12,913 nt of DNA from contig CAXUFG010000153.1 of the NCBI GenBank assembly GCA_964250265.1, positions 1 to 12,913 of the forward strand, read 5' to 3'. The DNA comes from GCA-003244245 sp964250265 (GTDB taxonomy: Bacteria > Actinomycetota > Actinomycetes > Mycobacteriales > Pseudonocardiaceae). The notes beneath the pieces were generated by a model, which searched no databases, was not told the DNA's origin, and saw nothing but the letters and a program-made list of their open reading frames with translations. Position 1 is the first letter of the stretch; every line of letters starts with the position of its first letter. The translations under genes were made by a program, and so were the position numbers. Shown here one piece after another: positions 1 through 6,585 of this stretch.

Positions 1-110
1 TGAGACCATCTCTGGACTCCGATTACCTCCCCACTTCACCTGGACGCGGCACTAGCAACACACCGCCGCGTGCGGCCATCCATTTCCCGGGCCGTTTGAC
101 ATGGTCCGCC

Positions 111-866
111 TCAGCGGGTGGTGGCGGCGGCTCGCGACGACAGGCCGAGCTTGGCGAAGATGTTCTGGAGGTGGCGCGCGACTGTGTGCTCGCTGATGAA
201 CAACTTGGAACCGATCTCGCGGTTGGACTTGCCTTGGGCGACCAGCCGCAGCACCTCACATTCGCGCGCGGTCACGGTGTTCGCCGGCGTCCGGCCGGCG
301 GTCCCCACGAGCTCCGCCATACGTGTCAGGTCAGGCTGGGCACCAAGCTGGTCGAAGGCCGTGCGGGCGGCGTCGAGTTCCCACTCGGCGCTGTCCTGGT
401 CCCCGAGCGCCTGGCAGGCGAGCCCAATGAGGACTCGGGTGCGGGCAGCCTCGTAGGGCGACTCGGGTGCGGGCAGCCTCGTAGGGCATCGCTAGCTCCC
501 AGCGTCAACGTGGCCTTCGGCAAGGCGAAGCAGCGCGCGGCCGGGCGCGGGCTCACACCCGTATCTGCTGGCAAGCCTGTACGCCTCCTTGGCCTCTTCG
601 AACTCCCCGCGAAGTCGATGCAGCTCGGCCTGCTGATAAAGGGCGACACCCAACGCGGGGTGAGGCGGCTGCGAAAGCCGTTCGCGGGCCCGCTGGACCT
701 CGGAAGCGGCCTTCGGCCATTCGCCGTGGGCCTGCAGGATCTTCGAGCGGTGCACCAGGCATTGGCCTCGATAGGGCATGAGGTCGGGCTGGGCCTCGCA
801 CCACCCGCTCAGCGCTTCGGTCCACTCCGCCGCCCGGCGCAGGTCGAAGACGTCCATGCACGCCAT
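111..866 (-). pseudogene. LuxR-family transcriptional regulator with TPR region, degraded remnant
   Basis: Read on the minus strand, 866 down to 495 encodes a TPR-like helical region typical of large LuxR/LAL regulators, with conserved-looking phrases such as RRAAEWTEALSGWCEAQPDL, YRGQCLVHRS and ELHRLRGEFEEAKEAYRLAS. An in-frame TAG at 492-494 interrupts it. In the same frame beyond it comes PYEAARTRVLIGLACQALGD, then a GerE/LuxR helix-turn-helix at about 318-111 (TARECEVLRLVAQGKSNREI, SEHTVARHL). Family members normally have some 80-90 residues between the two segments, so an internal stretch is missing. A 28-bp tandem duplication (432-459 and 460-487) lies at the scar. The N-terminal half, including any ATPase domain, is gone: similarity stops at about 866, where the transposase remnant starts. 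The C-terminus (SRAAATTR, then stop) also looks short. Family assignment is firm; a functional product is very unlikely. Confidence 0.85.
432..487. repeat. 28-bp perfect tandem duplication
   Basis: The 28 bases at 432-459 (beginning GACTCGGGTGCGGGC, ending CTCGTAGGGC) are repeated exactly at 460-487. They lie inside the LuxR-family remnant and encode PYEAARTRV on the minus strand. Only the copy at 432-459 is read in the regulator's frame; the other is read out of frame. Because 28 is not a multiple of three, the duplication shifts frame relative to the single-copy ancestor. Confidence 0.97.
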
Positions 867-1269
867 CACGTGACGATCTTCCGGTGGGTGCAGCGGTTTA
901 CGCCGTTGTTGATCGAGGCGGCGCGGTCGTGCCGGCACGTCCCGGGAGATCGCTGGTTCGTGGACGAGACGTATCTGAAGGTCGCCGGGCGGTGGGTGTA
1001 TCTGTATCGGGCAATCAACAAGTACGGCCAGGTCATCGACGTGCTGATTTCCCCGAAGCGGGATCTGGCGGCCACCCGCCGGTTCTTCATCCGCCTCCTT
1101 ACCACGCCCCCCCGACCGAGGTGACCACGGACCGGGTACCGGCCTACCCCGCGAGTGATCGATGAGTTGATACCCGCCGCGTGCCACGTCACCGAGCAGT
1201 GCGTGAATAACCCCGTCGAGGCCGATCATGAGCGTCTGAAGGCCCCGCTGCGCCCGATGCGCGGATAGC
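867..1269 (+). pseudogene. IS6-family transposase remnant (copy 1)
   Basis: From 867 the plus strand encodes HVTIFRWVQRFTPLLIEAAR, then DRWFVDETYLKV, RWVYLYRAI, QVIDVLISPKRDLAATRRFF. This is the catalytic core of an IS6-family (IS26/IS6100-like) DDE transposase and includes the first two acidic positions. A frameshift near 1098 moves the reading to PPTEVTTDRVPAYP. A second near 1150 moves it to VIDELIPAACHVTEQ and NNPVEADHERLK, which holds the catalytic Glu, ending RPMRG plus TAG at 1267-1269. The first roughly 43 codons and the C-terminal tail are absent, and no terminal inverted repeats are recognisable. The left breakpoint fuses it to the truncated LuxR-family gene. It cannot encode an active transposase. 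Confidence 0.9.
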
Positions 1270-1668
1270 ACGACGGCCCCTCGATTGAAGGGAAGACGTC
1301 CTCAAAGCCGGGGCGAAGCCCTGGGGCTGCCCGAGAGTTAGGGCGATGATGAACCGGACACCGTTTCGCGGGATCGCGGCGGCCGCGCTACCGCCTATGC
1401 ATACGCATACGAACACGGCCTCGTCTGAATTTGCTAAGGCTCCCGCATGGTCAGATCGGACCATATGGCTCCGCCAGAATGGTGGATTCGAGCGACGCGG
1501 CCCAGCCGTTACCTTTCGTACCGTGCTCTCATCATGTGACGGCACCCACAACAGCGACCCCTGGACCACCTCCCGCTGGCAGCTGATTTCCCTGAACTGC
1601 TCACCGCATCTGAGTGGGCGGCCCGGCTGACCCGACCAACCCACATAACGATCCGAGAAAAGGAAACC
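1270..1668. other. Intergenic stretch between transposase remnant and hydrolase gene
   Basis: No convincing intact gene is seen here. Just before the next gene, about 1555-1665 reads through in frame with it (LPLAADFPELLTASEWAARL) after a TGA, but nothing supports a longer protein or an earlier start. The region contains a short CATACG repeat (about 1399-1411) and the dyad listed separately at 1447-1468. It presumably carries the promoter of the downstream hydrolase, although no clear -35/-10 pair was found. Confidence 0.5.
1447..1468. promoter_or_regulatory. Candidate operator: dyad plus CCATATGG palindrome
   Basis: ATGGTC (1447-1452) and GACCAT (1459-1464) form a 6-bp inverted repeat with a 6-base spacer, overlapping the perfect palindrome CCATATGG at 1461-1468. 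It lies about 200 bp upstream of the alpha/beta hydrolase at 1669. The same CCATATGG core recurs at 2424-2431 before the methyltransferase pseudogene. Operator function is inferred from symmetry and position alone. Confidence 0.3.
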
Positions 1669-2406
1669 ATGGAACCGACTGACCAAAGGCACAGGCCGAA
1701 CATTCTGCTGGTGCGCGGCGCGTTAGAGGACGGTTCAATTTGGACCGAAGTCATCCAGAACCTCCAACGCAAGGACTATAATGCAGTCGCCAGCCAGCTG
1801 CCCCTCACGTCCTTCACCGATGATGTCAGGGCAGTGAAGCGAGATTTGGGCGCTCTCCACGGGCCGACGGTCGTGGTCGGTCACTCGTACGGAGGTGTCG
1901 TGATCACGCAGGCCGCGTCAGCAGCGACCAACGTCGCCAGCCTGGTCTACGTTGCCGCGGTGGCCCCGGATACCGGCGAAAGTATTGAGAACATATTGGC
2001 GCAGTACCCGCCACCTCCCGGGGCACGGTACGTCGTGCCCGTGGACCCGAACGAGACTCCGCCGTTCCTCATCTTCCAGCGTGACCTGTTCCCCCAGTTC
2101 TTCTGCCAGGACGTGGGGCCAAGGAAAGCCAGGGCACTGGCCGCGGCTCAAGCGCCCGCGTCAGCCACCTTCGTGACTGCCCAGATCAAAGGGGTCCCCG
2201 CTTGGCGGCAGTTCCCGACTTGGTATCAGATTTGCAGCGACGACAGAATGCTCGAGCCAACTGTGCAGAAAATGATGGCCAACCGAGCTGCCCCGCCCGA
2301 CCACATCATCTCTATTAGGGCCGGCCACTGCCCCATGCTGTCGCGCCCCGAAAAGGTGGCGAAGTTCATCGAGCAAGCGGCCCATGACTCCACCGCGCGG
2401 TCTTAA
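1669..2406 (+). CDS. Alpha/beta hydrolase (esterase-like)
   Basis: This 245-residue cytoplasmic protein has the single-domain alpha/beta hydrolase fold, related to the small esterase group with the phrase LVHGA..DGSSW. The nucleophile elbow is GHSYGG with Ser73. The likely acid is Asp191 or Asp192, and the catalytic His is His220 in AGHCPML. YQICSDDRMLEPTVQKMM before the acid is typical of this group. Length is normal and the frame is intact. Start ATG 1669 is preceded by the ribosome-binding sequence AAAGGAA. There is no signal peptide. The N-terminal strand reads LLVRGALEDG, where relatives usually have HG; this His-to-Arg change falls in the loop that normally helps build the oxyanion hole. 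The substrate cannot be predicted. It is the only intact gene between the first transposase remnant and the methyltransferase pseudogene, and may be a passenger of an old IS6-bracketed segment. Confidence 0.88.
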   Translation: MEPTDQRHRPNILLVRGALEDGSIWTEVIQNLQRKDYNAVASQLPLTSFTDDVRAVKRDLGALHGPTVVVGHSYGGVVITQAASAATNVASLVYVAAVAPDTGESIENILAQYPPPPGARYVVPVDPNETPPFLIFQRDLFPQFFCQDVGPRKARALAAAQAPASATFVTAQIKGVPAWRQFPTWYQICSDDRMLEPTVQKMMANRAAPPDHIISIRAGHCPMLSRPEKVAKFIEQAAHDSTARS

Positions 2407-2421
2407 CTCATCTTGATAAAG

Positions 2422-2444
2422 GTCCATATGGACTTCCAAGTCCA
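2422..2444. promoter_or_regulatory. Candidate operator: two overlapping palindromes
   Basis: GTCCATATGGAC (2422-2433) is a perfect 12-bp palindrome. It overlaps TGGACTT-CC-AAGTCCA (2429-2444), a 7-bp inverted repeat with a 2-base spacer, giving alternating GTCCA/TGGAC half-sites. It lies 16 bp after the first hydrolase and about 95 bp before the methyltransferase start. This arrangement resembles a dimeric-repressor operator, but the binding protein is unknown. An RNA hairpin at the end of the hydrolase transcript is an alternative. Confidence 0.4.
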
Positions 2445-2539
2445 GCGAGACATTACGCGCGGCGCTTTTGCACTTGTCGCGGCCACGGAACCGGGACATT
2501 GGGAGTCGGTCCCTGATGGGACGCGCGAGAGGAGATGCC

Positions 2540-3168
2540 ATGAGTTCGTCGACCTACTTGCTGGCTGGCCGGGTTTCCGAGCTGGAGCGGCTCAAGCTCC
2601 AGTCACGGGTGTGGGAACCCAGCGGTCGCCGCCTTCTGGGCGAGATCGGCAACGGTAGCGGTGTACGGGCCGTCGATATCGGGTGCGGCGTGATGGGATG
2701 GTTGCGACTGCTCAGCCAGTGGGTCGGACCCGATGGCGAGGTCGTGGGAACAGACATCGACGATGCCATGCTCGCCGCCGCCACACAGTTTGTAGCCGAG
2801 GAAGCCCTCGAAAACGTGACGCTCCTCAACGACGATCTCTTCGCCACCAGGCTGGAGCCCTCTTCGTTCGACCTGGTGCACGCGAGGTTCGTGCTCACCC
2901 CGCTAGGCCGTGGCCACGAGCAGATGGAAACCTACGTGTGCGGGCCGAGGTCCTGGCGCTCCCACCGGGACATCCCTACTTGCGGCTGCCGCTGCACTTC
3001 AGCGCCGGTCTGGAACCGCGGCTGCGGTCATTGGTGGACGCCGAGGAGCTGCACCAGCTCAACCAGGAAGTCGAGACCGAGCTTCAGGAACCCGGGCGCT
3101 GGGGCACCACGCTCACGGTAATCCAGTCCTGGGGCCAGCAGATTAGGTCCATGCCGGGAGCGCCATGA
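2540..3168 (+). pseudogene. SAM-dependent methyltransferase, internally deleted
   Basis: It starts at ATG 2540 behind GAGAGGAG. The first 133 codons form the N-terminal half of a class I methyltransferase: motif I is AVDIGCGVMGW, followed by GPDGEVVGTDIDDAMLAAA, NDDLFATRLEPSSFDLVHAR and LGRGHEQMETYV. At about 2936-2940 the reading frame breaks. The protein resumes in another frame as VRAEVLALPPGHPYLRLPLH and continues through LRSLVDAEELHQLNQEVETE and GRWGTTLTVIQSWGQQ to TGA 3166-3168. These are C-terminal family features. The segment normally between them (motifs around RPGG, roughly 60-80 residues) is missing. Translated straight through, the first frame gives an unrelated tail ending at 3121. 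The missing substrate-side segment and the shifted C-terminus argue against activity. Confidence 0.8.
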
Positions 3169-3209
3169 CGGCGAGTTCTCGGGGAGCGTGCCGACGGTGT
3201 TCATCATGA

Positions 3210-3332
3210 ATTACGTTTAGGCCCACCACCTGGGACCTCGACTTCTATGACCGCTTCTTCAAGCCAGGCGCCTACCTGCGCACGCACGTCGAGCACAGGG
3301 AGCGCTGGCACGACCAGCCGGAAAAGGAATAG
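3210..3332 (+). pseudogene. C-terminal fragment of an unidentified protein
   Basis: After a TGA at 3207, one frame stays open to TAG 3330-3332 and reads TTWDLDFYDRFFKPGAYLRT followed by HVEHRERWHDQPEKE. It has the G/C-rich third positions and acidic/aromatic composition of real coding sequence, yet it has no start codon of its own. Its stop codon falls inside the ribosome-binding region of the next gene (AAAAGGAATAGAG, then ATG 3335). It therefore looks like the end of a longer gene once translationally linked to the hydrolase. I do not recognise the family. Confidence 0.4.
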
Positions 3333-3334
3333 AG

Positions 3335-4147
3335 ATGGGCGAGCACGTACGCGCGGGCGACCTCGAGATCTGGACGGAGCAGGTCGGCGAGGGAGCGGAC
3401 GTCCTGCTGATCGGCGGCCTCGGCGACACCGTGGAGTCCTGGCAGTTCCAGCTCGACGGGCTCCTCGACCGCTATCGGCTGACCGCCTTCGACAACCGCG
3501 GGGCGGGTCGAACGGCGATGCCAGACGGCCCAGTATCCGTGGAAGCGATGGCGGATGACGCGGCCGCGCTCCTGGGGGCGCTCGAAGTCCCCTCCGCCCA
3601 CGTGGCCGGCTTCTCGGGGGGCAGCATCATCGCGCAGGAGCTGGCGCTCCGCCACCCTGAGCTCGTCCGCAGCCTCGTCCTGCAGAGCACGTGGCCGGTG
3701 ATGGACTCCTACCTTCGCTCGTGGGCCCTGTTCGTACGCTGGCTGGTCGAAGTCGCTCCGAGCGAGCGCGCATTCCTCGAGAGGTTCTTCCTGTGGATCT
3801 ACACGCCGCGGGCGCACAACGACGGAACCGTCGACCAGATCATCGAGGAGGTGCTCGCCTTCCCCCACAAGCAGGCGACCGAGGACCTGCAGCGGTTCCT
3901 CGACGCCTTCGTCGAGCACGACACGACCGACCGCCTGCCGGAGATCGCCGTCCCAACGTTCGTCCTCGCCGGCGGCCGCGATATGACCAGTCGCCCGGAG
4001 CTCTGCCGCGCCGTCGCCGAGCTCGTTCCCTGCGCCCAGTTCGAGGTGATGGAGGAGGAGGCCCACCAGCCCTTCCAGGAGGTCCCAGACGAGTGGAACG
4101 CGCGCGTCGACGCGTTCTGGCAGGAGGTCGAGGCACGCAGGAGCTGA
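3335..4147 (+). CDS. Alpha/beta hydrolase
   Basis: This intact 270-residue alpha/beta hydrolase belongs to the large lactonase/epoxide hydrolase-like group. Visible landmarks are the first strand VLLIGGLGDTVESW (the HG motif is replaced by GG), FDNRGAGRT, the nucleophile elbow GFSGGS with Ser94, the acid strand FVLAGGRDMT with Asp216, and His244 in EEAHQPF. A cap region spans about residues 120-200 (RAFLERFFLWIYTPRAHNDG). No signal peptide is present, so it is cytoplasmic. Start ATG 3335 follows AAAAGGAA at good spacing. Codon use is the most strongly GC-biased of region 1. The stop at 4145-4147 is one base from the start codon of the transposase remnant, so insertion or deletion happened right at its 3' end. 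The substrate is not predictable. Confidence 0.92.
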   Translation: MGEHVRAGDLEIWTEQVGEGADVLLIGGLGDTVESWQFQLDGLLDRYRLTAFDNRGAGRTAMPDGPVSVEAMADDAAALLGALEVPSAHVAGFSGGSIIAQELALRHPELVRSLVLQSTWPVMDSYLRSWALFVRWLVEVAPSERAFLERFFLWIYTPRAHNDGTVDQIIEEVLAFPHKQATEDLQRFLDAFVEHDTTDRLPEIAVPTFVLAGGRDMTSRPELCRAVAELVPCAQFEVMEEEAHQPFQEVPDEWNARVDAFWQEVEARRS

Positions 4148-4148
4148 G

Positions 4149-4527
4149 ATGGCACTGTTCGGCGGGTTCCGGTTTCCCACCAGGTGTAATCCTGGTGGCG
4201 GTGCGTTGGTCTCTGCGGTACGGACTGTCGTACCGCGACGTGGAGGAGCTGCTGGCTGAGCGGGGAATCACCGTCGACCACGTGACGATCTTCCGGTGGG
4301 TGCAGCGGTTTACGCCGTTGTTGATCGAGGCGGCGCGGTCGTGCCGGCACGCCACGGGTGATCGGTGGTTCGTGGATGATACCTACCTCAAGGTGGTTCG
4401 GCGATGGGTGTACCTGTACCGGGCGATCGATCAGTTCGGGCAGGTTATCGATGTTCTGGTCTCGGAGAAGCGGGATCTGCCGGCCACACGCCGATTCTTC
4501 ACCCGCGCTCTGGAGCACGGCCCGCTG
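4149..4527 (+). pseudogene. IS6-family transposase remnant (copy 2)
   Basis: ATG 4149 begins MALFGGFRFP, the usual IS6-family N-terminus. One extra base near 4181 then shifts frame, and the protein continues as PGVILVAVRWSLRYGLSYRD, VEELLAERGITVDHVTIFRW, FVDDTYLKV, QVIDVLVSEKRDLPATRRFF and TRALEHGPLP. Similarity ends at about 4527, before the expected TEVTTDR segment, so the third catalytic acidic residue and the tail are missing. The following bases encode an unrelated ASTGC and a stop. It has the same orientation as copy 1. From 4279 to 4351 it is identical to 867-939; from 4352 on the two are about 78% identical. It is inactive on two counts, the frameshift and the truncation. Confidence 0.9.
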
Positions 4528-4641
4528 CCAGCATCTACAGGATGCTGAACGACGACCCGGCGGGCTGGGCTACAGGGTGATGTGAGTCCGTTCCATGTGC
4601 TCGCCGCTGGAGTCAGAGGACTCACCAGGTCGCACCGAATA

Positions 4642-4693
4642 TATGTACTGACGCGAGCGATCTCCGACGCGTCCCCTGGCGTCTAGGTACATA
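4642..4693. repeat. Inverted repeats downstream of the lipoprotein gene
   Basis: TATGTAC (4642-4648) and GTACATA (4687-4693) form a 7-bp inverted repeat around 38 bases. A shorter one, GAGTC-AGAG-GACTC, lies at 4610-4623. Both are just beyond the 3' end of the minus-strand lipoprotein gene (stop 4723-4725). They could help end its transcript, but there is no T-tract, so this is only a weak terminator candidate. Confidence 0.25.
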
Positions 4694-4722
4694 GTCGAAC
4701 TCTGGGGCATCCTGCCGTGTGG

Positions 4723-6339
4723 TCACTGGAATGGCTGGTGGTCCGCGGTGCAGGTGGCGCCGTCAGCGGGGAGCTGCAGGGTGACGAGATAACTGGCCAC
4801 CGCGGCGCTGGCGCACGCGCTGTGCACGTTCAGCGTGGTGTGCCCGTAACCCTCGACGATCAGGAGCCGCGCGTTACCGAGCTCGTCGCGAGTGGCTCGC
4901 GCGTTCCACACCGGCGTCACGGGGTCGTAGCGATTGTTCACGATGAGGATCGGGTTTTGCCTGGGTCGGTTCCAGGGGCCCAGGTAGCGGTCACGGTCAG
5001 CGGCTGGCCAGGCGATGCACTGTGCCATGCCGAACAGTGCGCTCAGCCCGAAGTATGGCTGGCGCCGGTCCTCGACGGGGATGAGCCGGTCGTAGGCCTG
5101 CTGGTTGTTCGGCTGGTCGCTGTCCACGCACTGGGTGGCGAGGAACGACGCGGAATGGCCGGTTATGTAGGGATCCACGGTCGCCGGCTGGCCCTGCGCG
5201 CCCGCGCCTACGGGCCGAAGCGACTGGTAGATGCCCTGCAGTGACTTGGCCATGCCGCTCCAGCGAGTCGAGCTCTGCAGGCCGTGGGACACGGTGCTCA
5301 ACACTGCGGCGAGGCTGGTGCCGGCGCCTTGTTTGAGTCTGGCCACCATGTCGGCGAACTTCTGGCGCGGGTCACCACCGGAGAAGGCGCACCGGGGCCC
5401 GGCTTGGGCGCAGCGGTCGAAGAACGCGTCGAGCTCCTCGGTCTGCGAGCGAGCGGTGTCAGCGCGCACGTCGACCGGCATGTCTTCCTGACCCGGCCGG
5501 CCCGTCGAGTTCGCCACCAGGTCCAGGGCGCCGTCGAAGACCATGGCGCGAGTGCGGTCCGGGAAGAGGTTGGCGTAGGTCGCACCGAGGTAGGTGCCGT
5601 AGGAGTAGCCGAGAAAGCTGAGACTCTCGTCGCCCACCGCCTGGCGCAGCAGCTCCAGATCGCGAGCCGTGTTGGCCGACGAGGTGTGCGCGAGCAGCTC
5701 GCCGGACGCCGCGGCGCAGCTGCGCCCCAGCGCAGCACTGTTGAGGTAGAACGATGGTCGCTGCTCGACCCGCACCGGCGAGCCCACCGGGCCGTGGCCG
5801 GCTGCCCCGTCGCCGGCGCAGCGGACCGGCGTGCTGCCCCCAGCGCCGCGGGGATCGAAGCTGAGCAGGTCGAACCGCTGACGTAGCACGTCAGGATACC
5901 TCGGCCCCAGACTTTCCAGCTCGCCGACGCCACCGGTCCCGGGGCCACCGAAGTTGACAAACAGCGAACCGATGCGGTGCGCCGGATCTGCCGCCGGCAG
6001 CCTGACCACCGCGAGCATGATCGTCGCGCCGTGTGGCTGGTGGTAGTCCAGCGGCACTGTCGCGGTGGTGCACTGGAAGGACCCACCGCAGCCCCTCCAC
6101 TGCAATCGGGGTGGAAGGGCGCCATTGACACCCAACGGCTCAGGGGTGGCCGGCGGTGGCGGGACCAGCGGCTTCGGGACGGCCTGCCGTGAGGGAACCT
6201 GTGGCGGCGCAACGCCCAGGTTCTCCTTGGCACGGCAGCCCGGCAGCGCCAGCAGGGCCACCGCGATCAGCCCCGCGACGACCTGCGATGACGGCGGGAC
6301 GGCGACCCGGAATGATCCGCAATCGCGCCACGCTGCCAT
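4723..6339 (-). CDS. Secreted lipoprotein peptidase/esterase, alpha/beta hydrolase with TAP-like C-terminus
   Basis: This 538-residue exported serine hydrolase belongs to the tripeptidyl-aminopeptidase/carboxylesterase group, which includes mycobacterial Hip1/CaeA and Streptomyces SlpD/SlpE. A hydrophobic signal segment (VVAGLIAVALLALPGC) ends in a lipobox whose Cys35 would be lipidated. A Pro-rich linker follows. The catalytic domain has FGGPGTGG (oxyanion region), FDPRGAGGSTPVRC, the elbow GYSYGT with Ser246, Asp472 in NNRYDPVTP and His500 in GYGHTTLN. The C-terminal 100 residues match the TAP-like domain. Several Cys pairs suggest disulfides outside the membrane. Start: GGAGGAG at 6345-6351 is 5 nt from ATG 6339 and only 2 nt from an in-frame GTG at 6342, so ATG is preferred. 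The upstream small secreted protein gene is 51 nt away on the same strand. The likely job is trimming extracellular peptides or hydrolysing esters at the cell surface; the natural substrate is unknown. Confidence 0.93.
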   Translation of the reverse strand: MAAWRDCGSFRVAVPPSSQVVAGLIAVALLALPGCRAKENLGVAPPQVPSRQAVPKPLVPPPPATPEPLGVNGALPPRLQWRGCGGSFQCTTATVPLDYHQPHGATIMLAVVRLPAADPAHRIGSLFVNFGGPGTGGVGELESLGPRYPDVLRQRFDLLSFDPRGAGGSTPVRCAGDGAAGHGPVGSPVRVEQRPSFYLNSAALGRSCAAASGELLAHTSSANTARDLELLRQAVGDESLSFLGYSYGTYLGATYANLFPDRTRAMVFDGALDLVANSTGRPGQEDMPVDVRADTARSQTEELDAFFDRCAQAGPRCAFSGGDPRQKFADMVARLKQGAGTSLAAVLSTVSHGLQSSTRWSGMAKSLQGIYQSLRPVGAGAQGQPATVDPYITGHSASFLATQCVDSDQPNNQQAYDRLIPVEDRRQPYFGLSALFGMAQCIAWPAADRDRYLGPWNRPRQNPILIVNNRYDPVTPVWNARATRDELGNARLLIVEGYGHTTLNVHSACASAAVASYLVTLQLPADGATCTADHQPFQ

Positions 6340-6390
6340 CACCGCTCCTCCGCACCCGGTCAGCGTCGATTCGGGTGAGATCCTTCCCTG

Positions 6391-6585
6391 CTAGAAGAAC
6401 CGTCCCATACCGAGGAAGCAACCCTGCGCGAAATCAATATCGCCGGCCCCGCACGGTGGTTGTGCTGAAGACTTATCGCCGCCTGTTGGCCGGGCCGGAT
6501 CAGCAGCGGCCACGCCGGCACCAGTGAAAAGAACTCCGCCGAGCACAACAGCAATACCCAGAGAACGAATAACGACTCGTTGCAC
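6391..6585 (-). CDS. Small secreted protein (64 residues)
   Basis: GTG at 6585 is preceded by GGGGGA at 4-5 nt. The product starts MQRVVIRSLGIAVVLGGVLF and continues TGAGVAAADP. This is a clear Sec signal peptide with a likely cleavage after AAA at about residue 28, leaving a mature peptide of about 36 residues that ends CGAGDIDFAQGCFLGMGRFF. The mature part holds just two Cys (45 and 56), which could form one disulfide. The frame is open further upstream to 6720, but that extension would bury the signal peptide inside the protein, so the GTG start is preferred. It precedes the lipoprotein peptidase by 51 nt on the same strand and may share its transcript. The family is not recognised. Confidence 0.7.
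   Translation of the reverse strand: MQRVVIRSLGIAVVLGGVLFTGAGVAAADPARPTGGDKSSAQPPCGAGDIDFAQGCFLGMGRFF

Noticed and set aside
590..602. TTCGA-type motif suggesting a tRNA T-arm
   Set aside because: No acceptor or anticodon stem can be drawn around it, and it lies inside the LuxR-family coding remnant.
96..1124. Long plus-strand open frame of 342 codons
   Set aside because: Its first part is antisense to the LuxR-family remnant and its last part is the transposase remnant; it is a chance fusion, not a gene.
4528..4580. Continuation of transposase copy 2 or a new gene fragment (SIYRMLNDDPAGWATG)
   Set aside because: Sixteen codons with no recognisable family; too short to call.
5284..5886. 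Plus-strand open frames inside the lipoprotein gene
   Set aside because: They are antisense to a protein with full family motifs; open antisense frames are expected at this GC.
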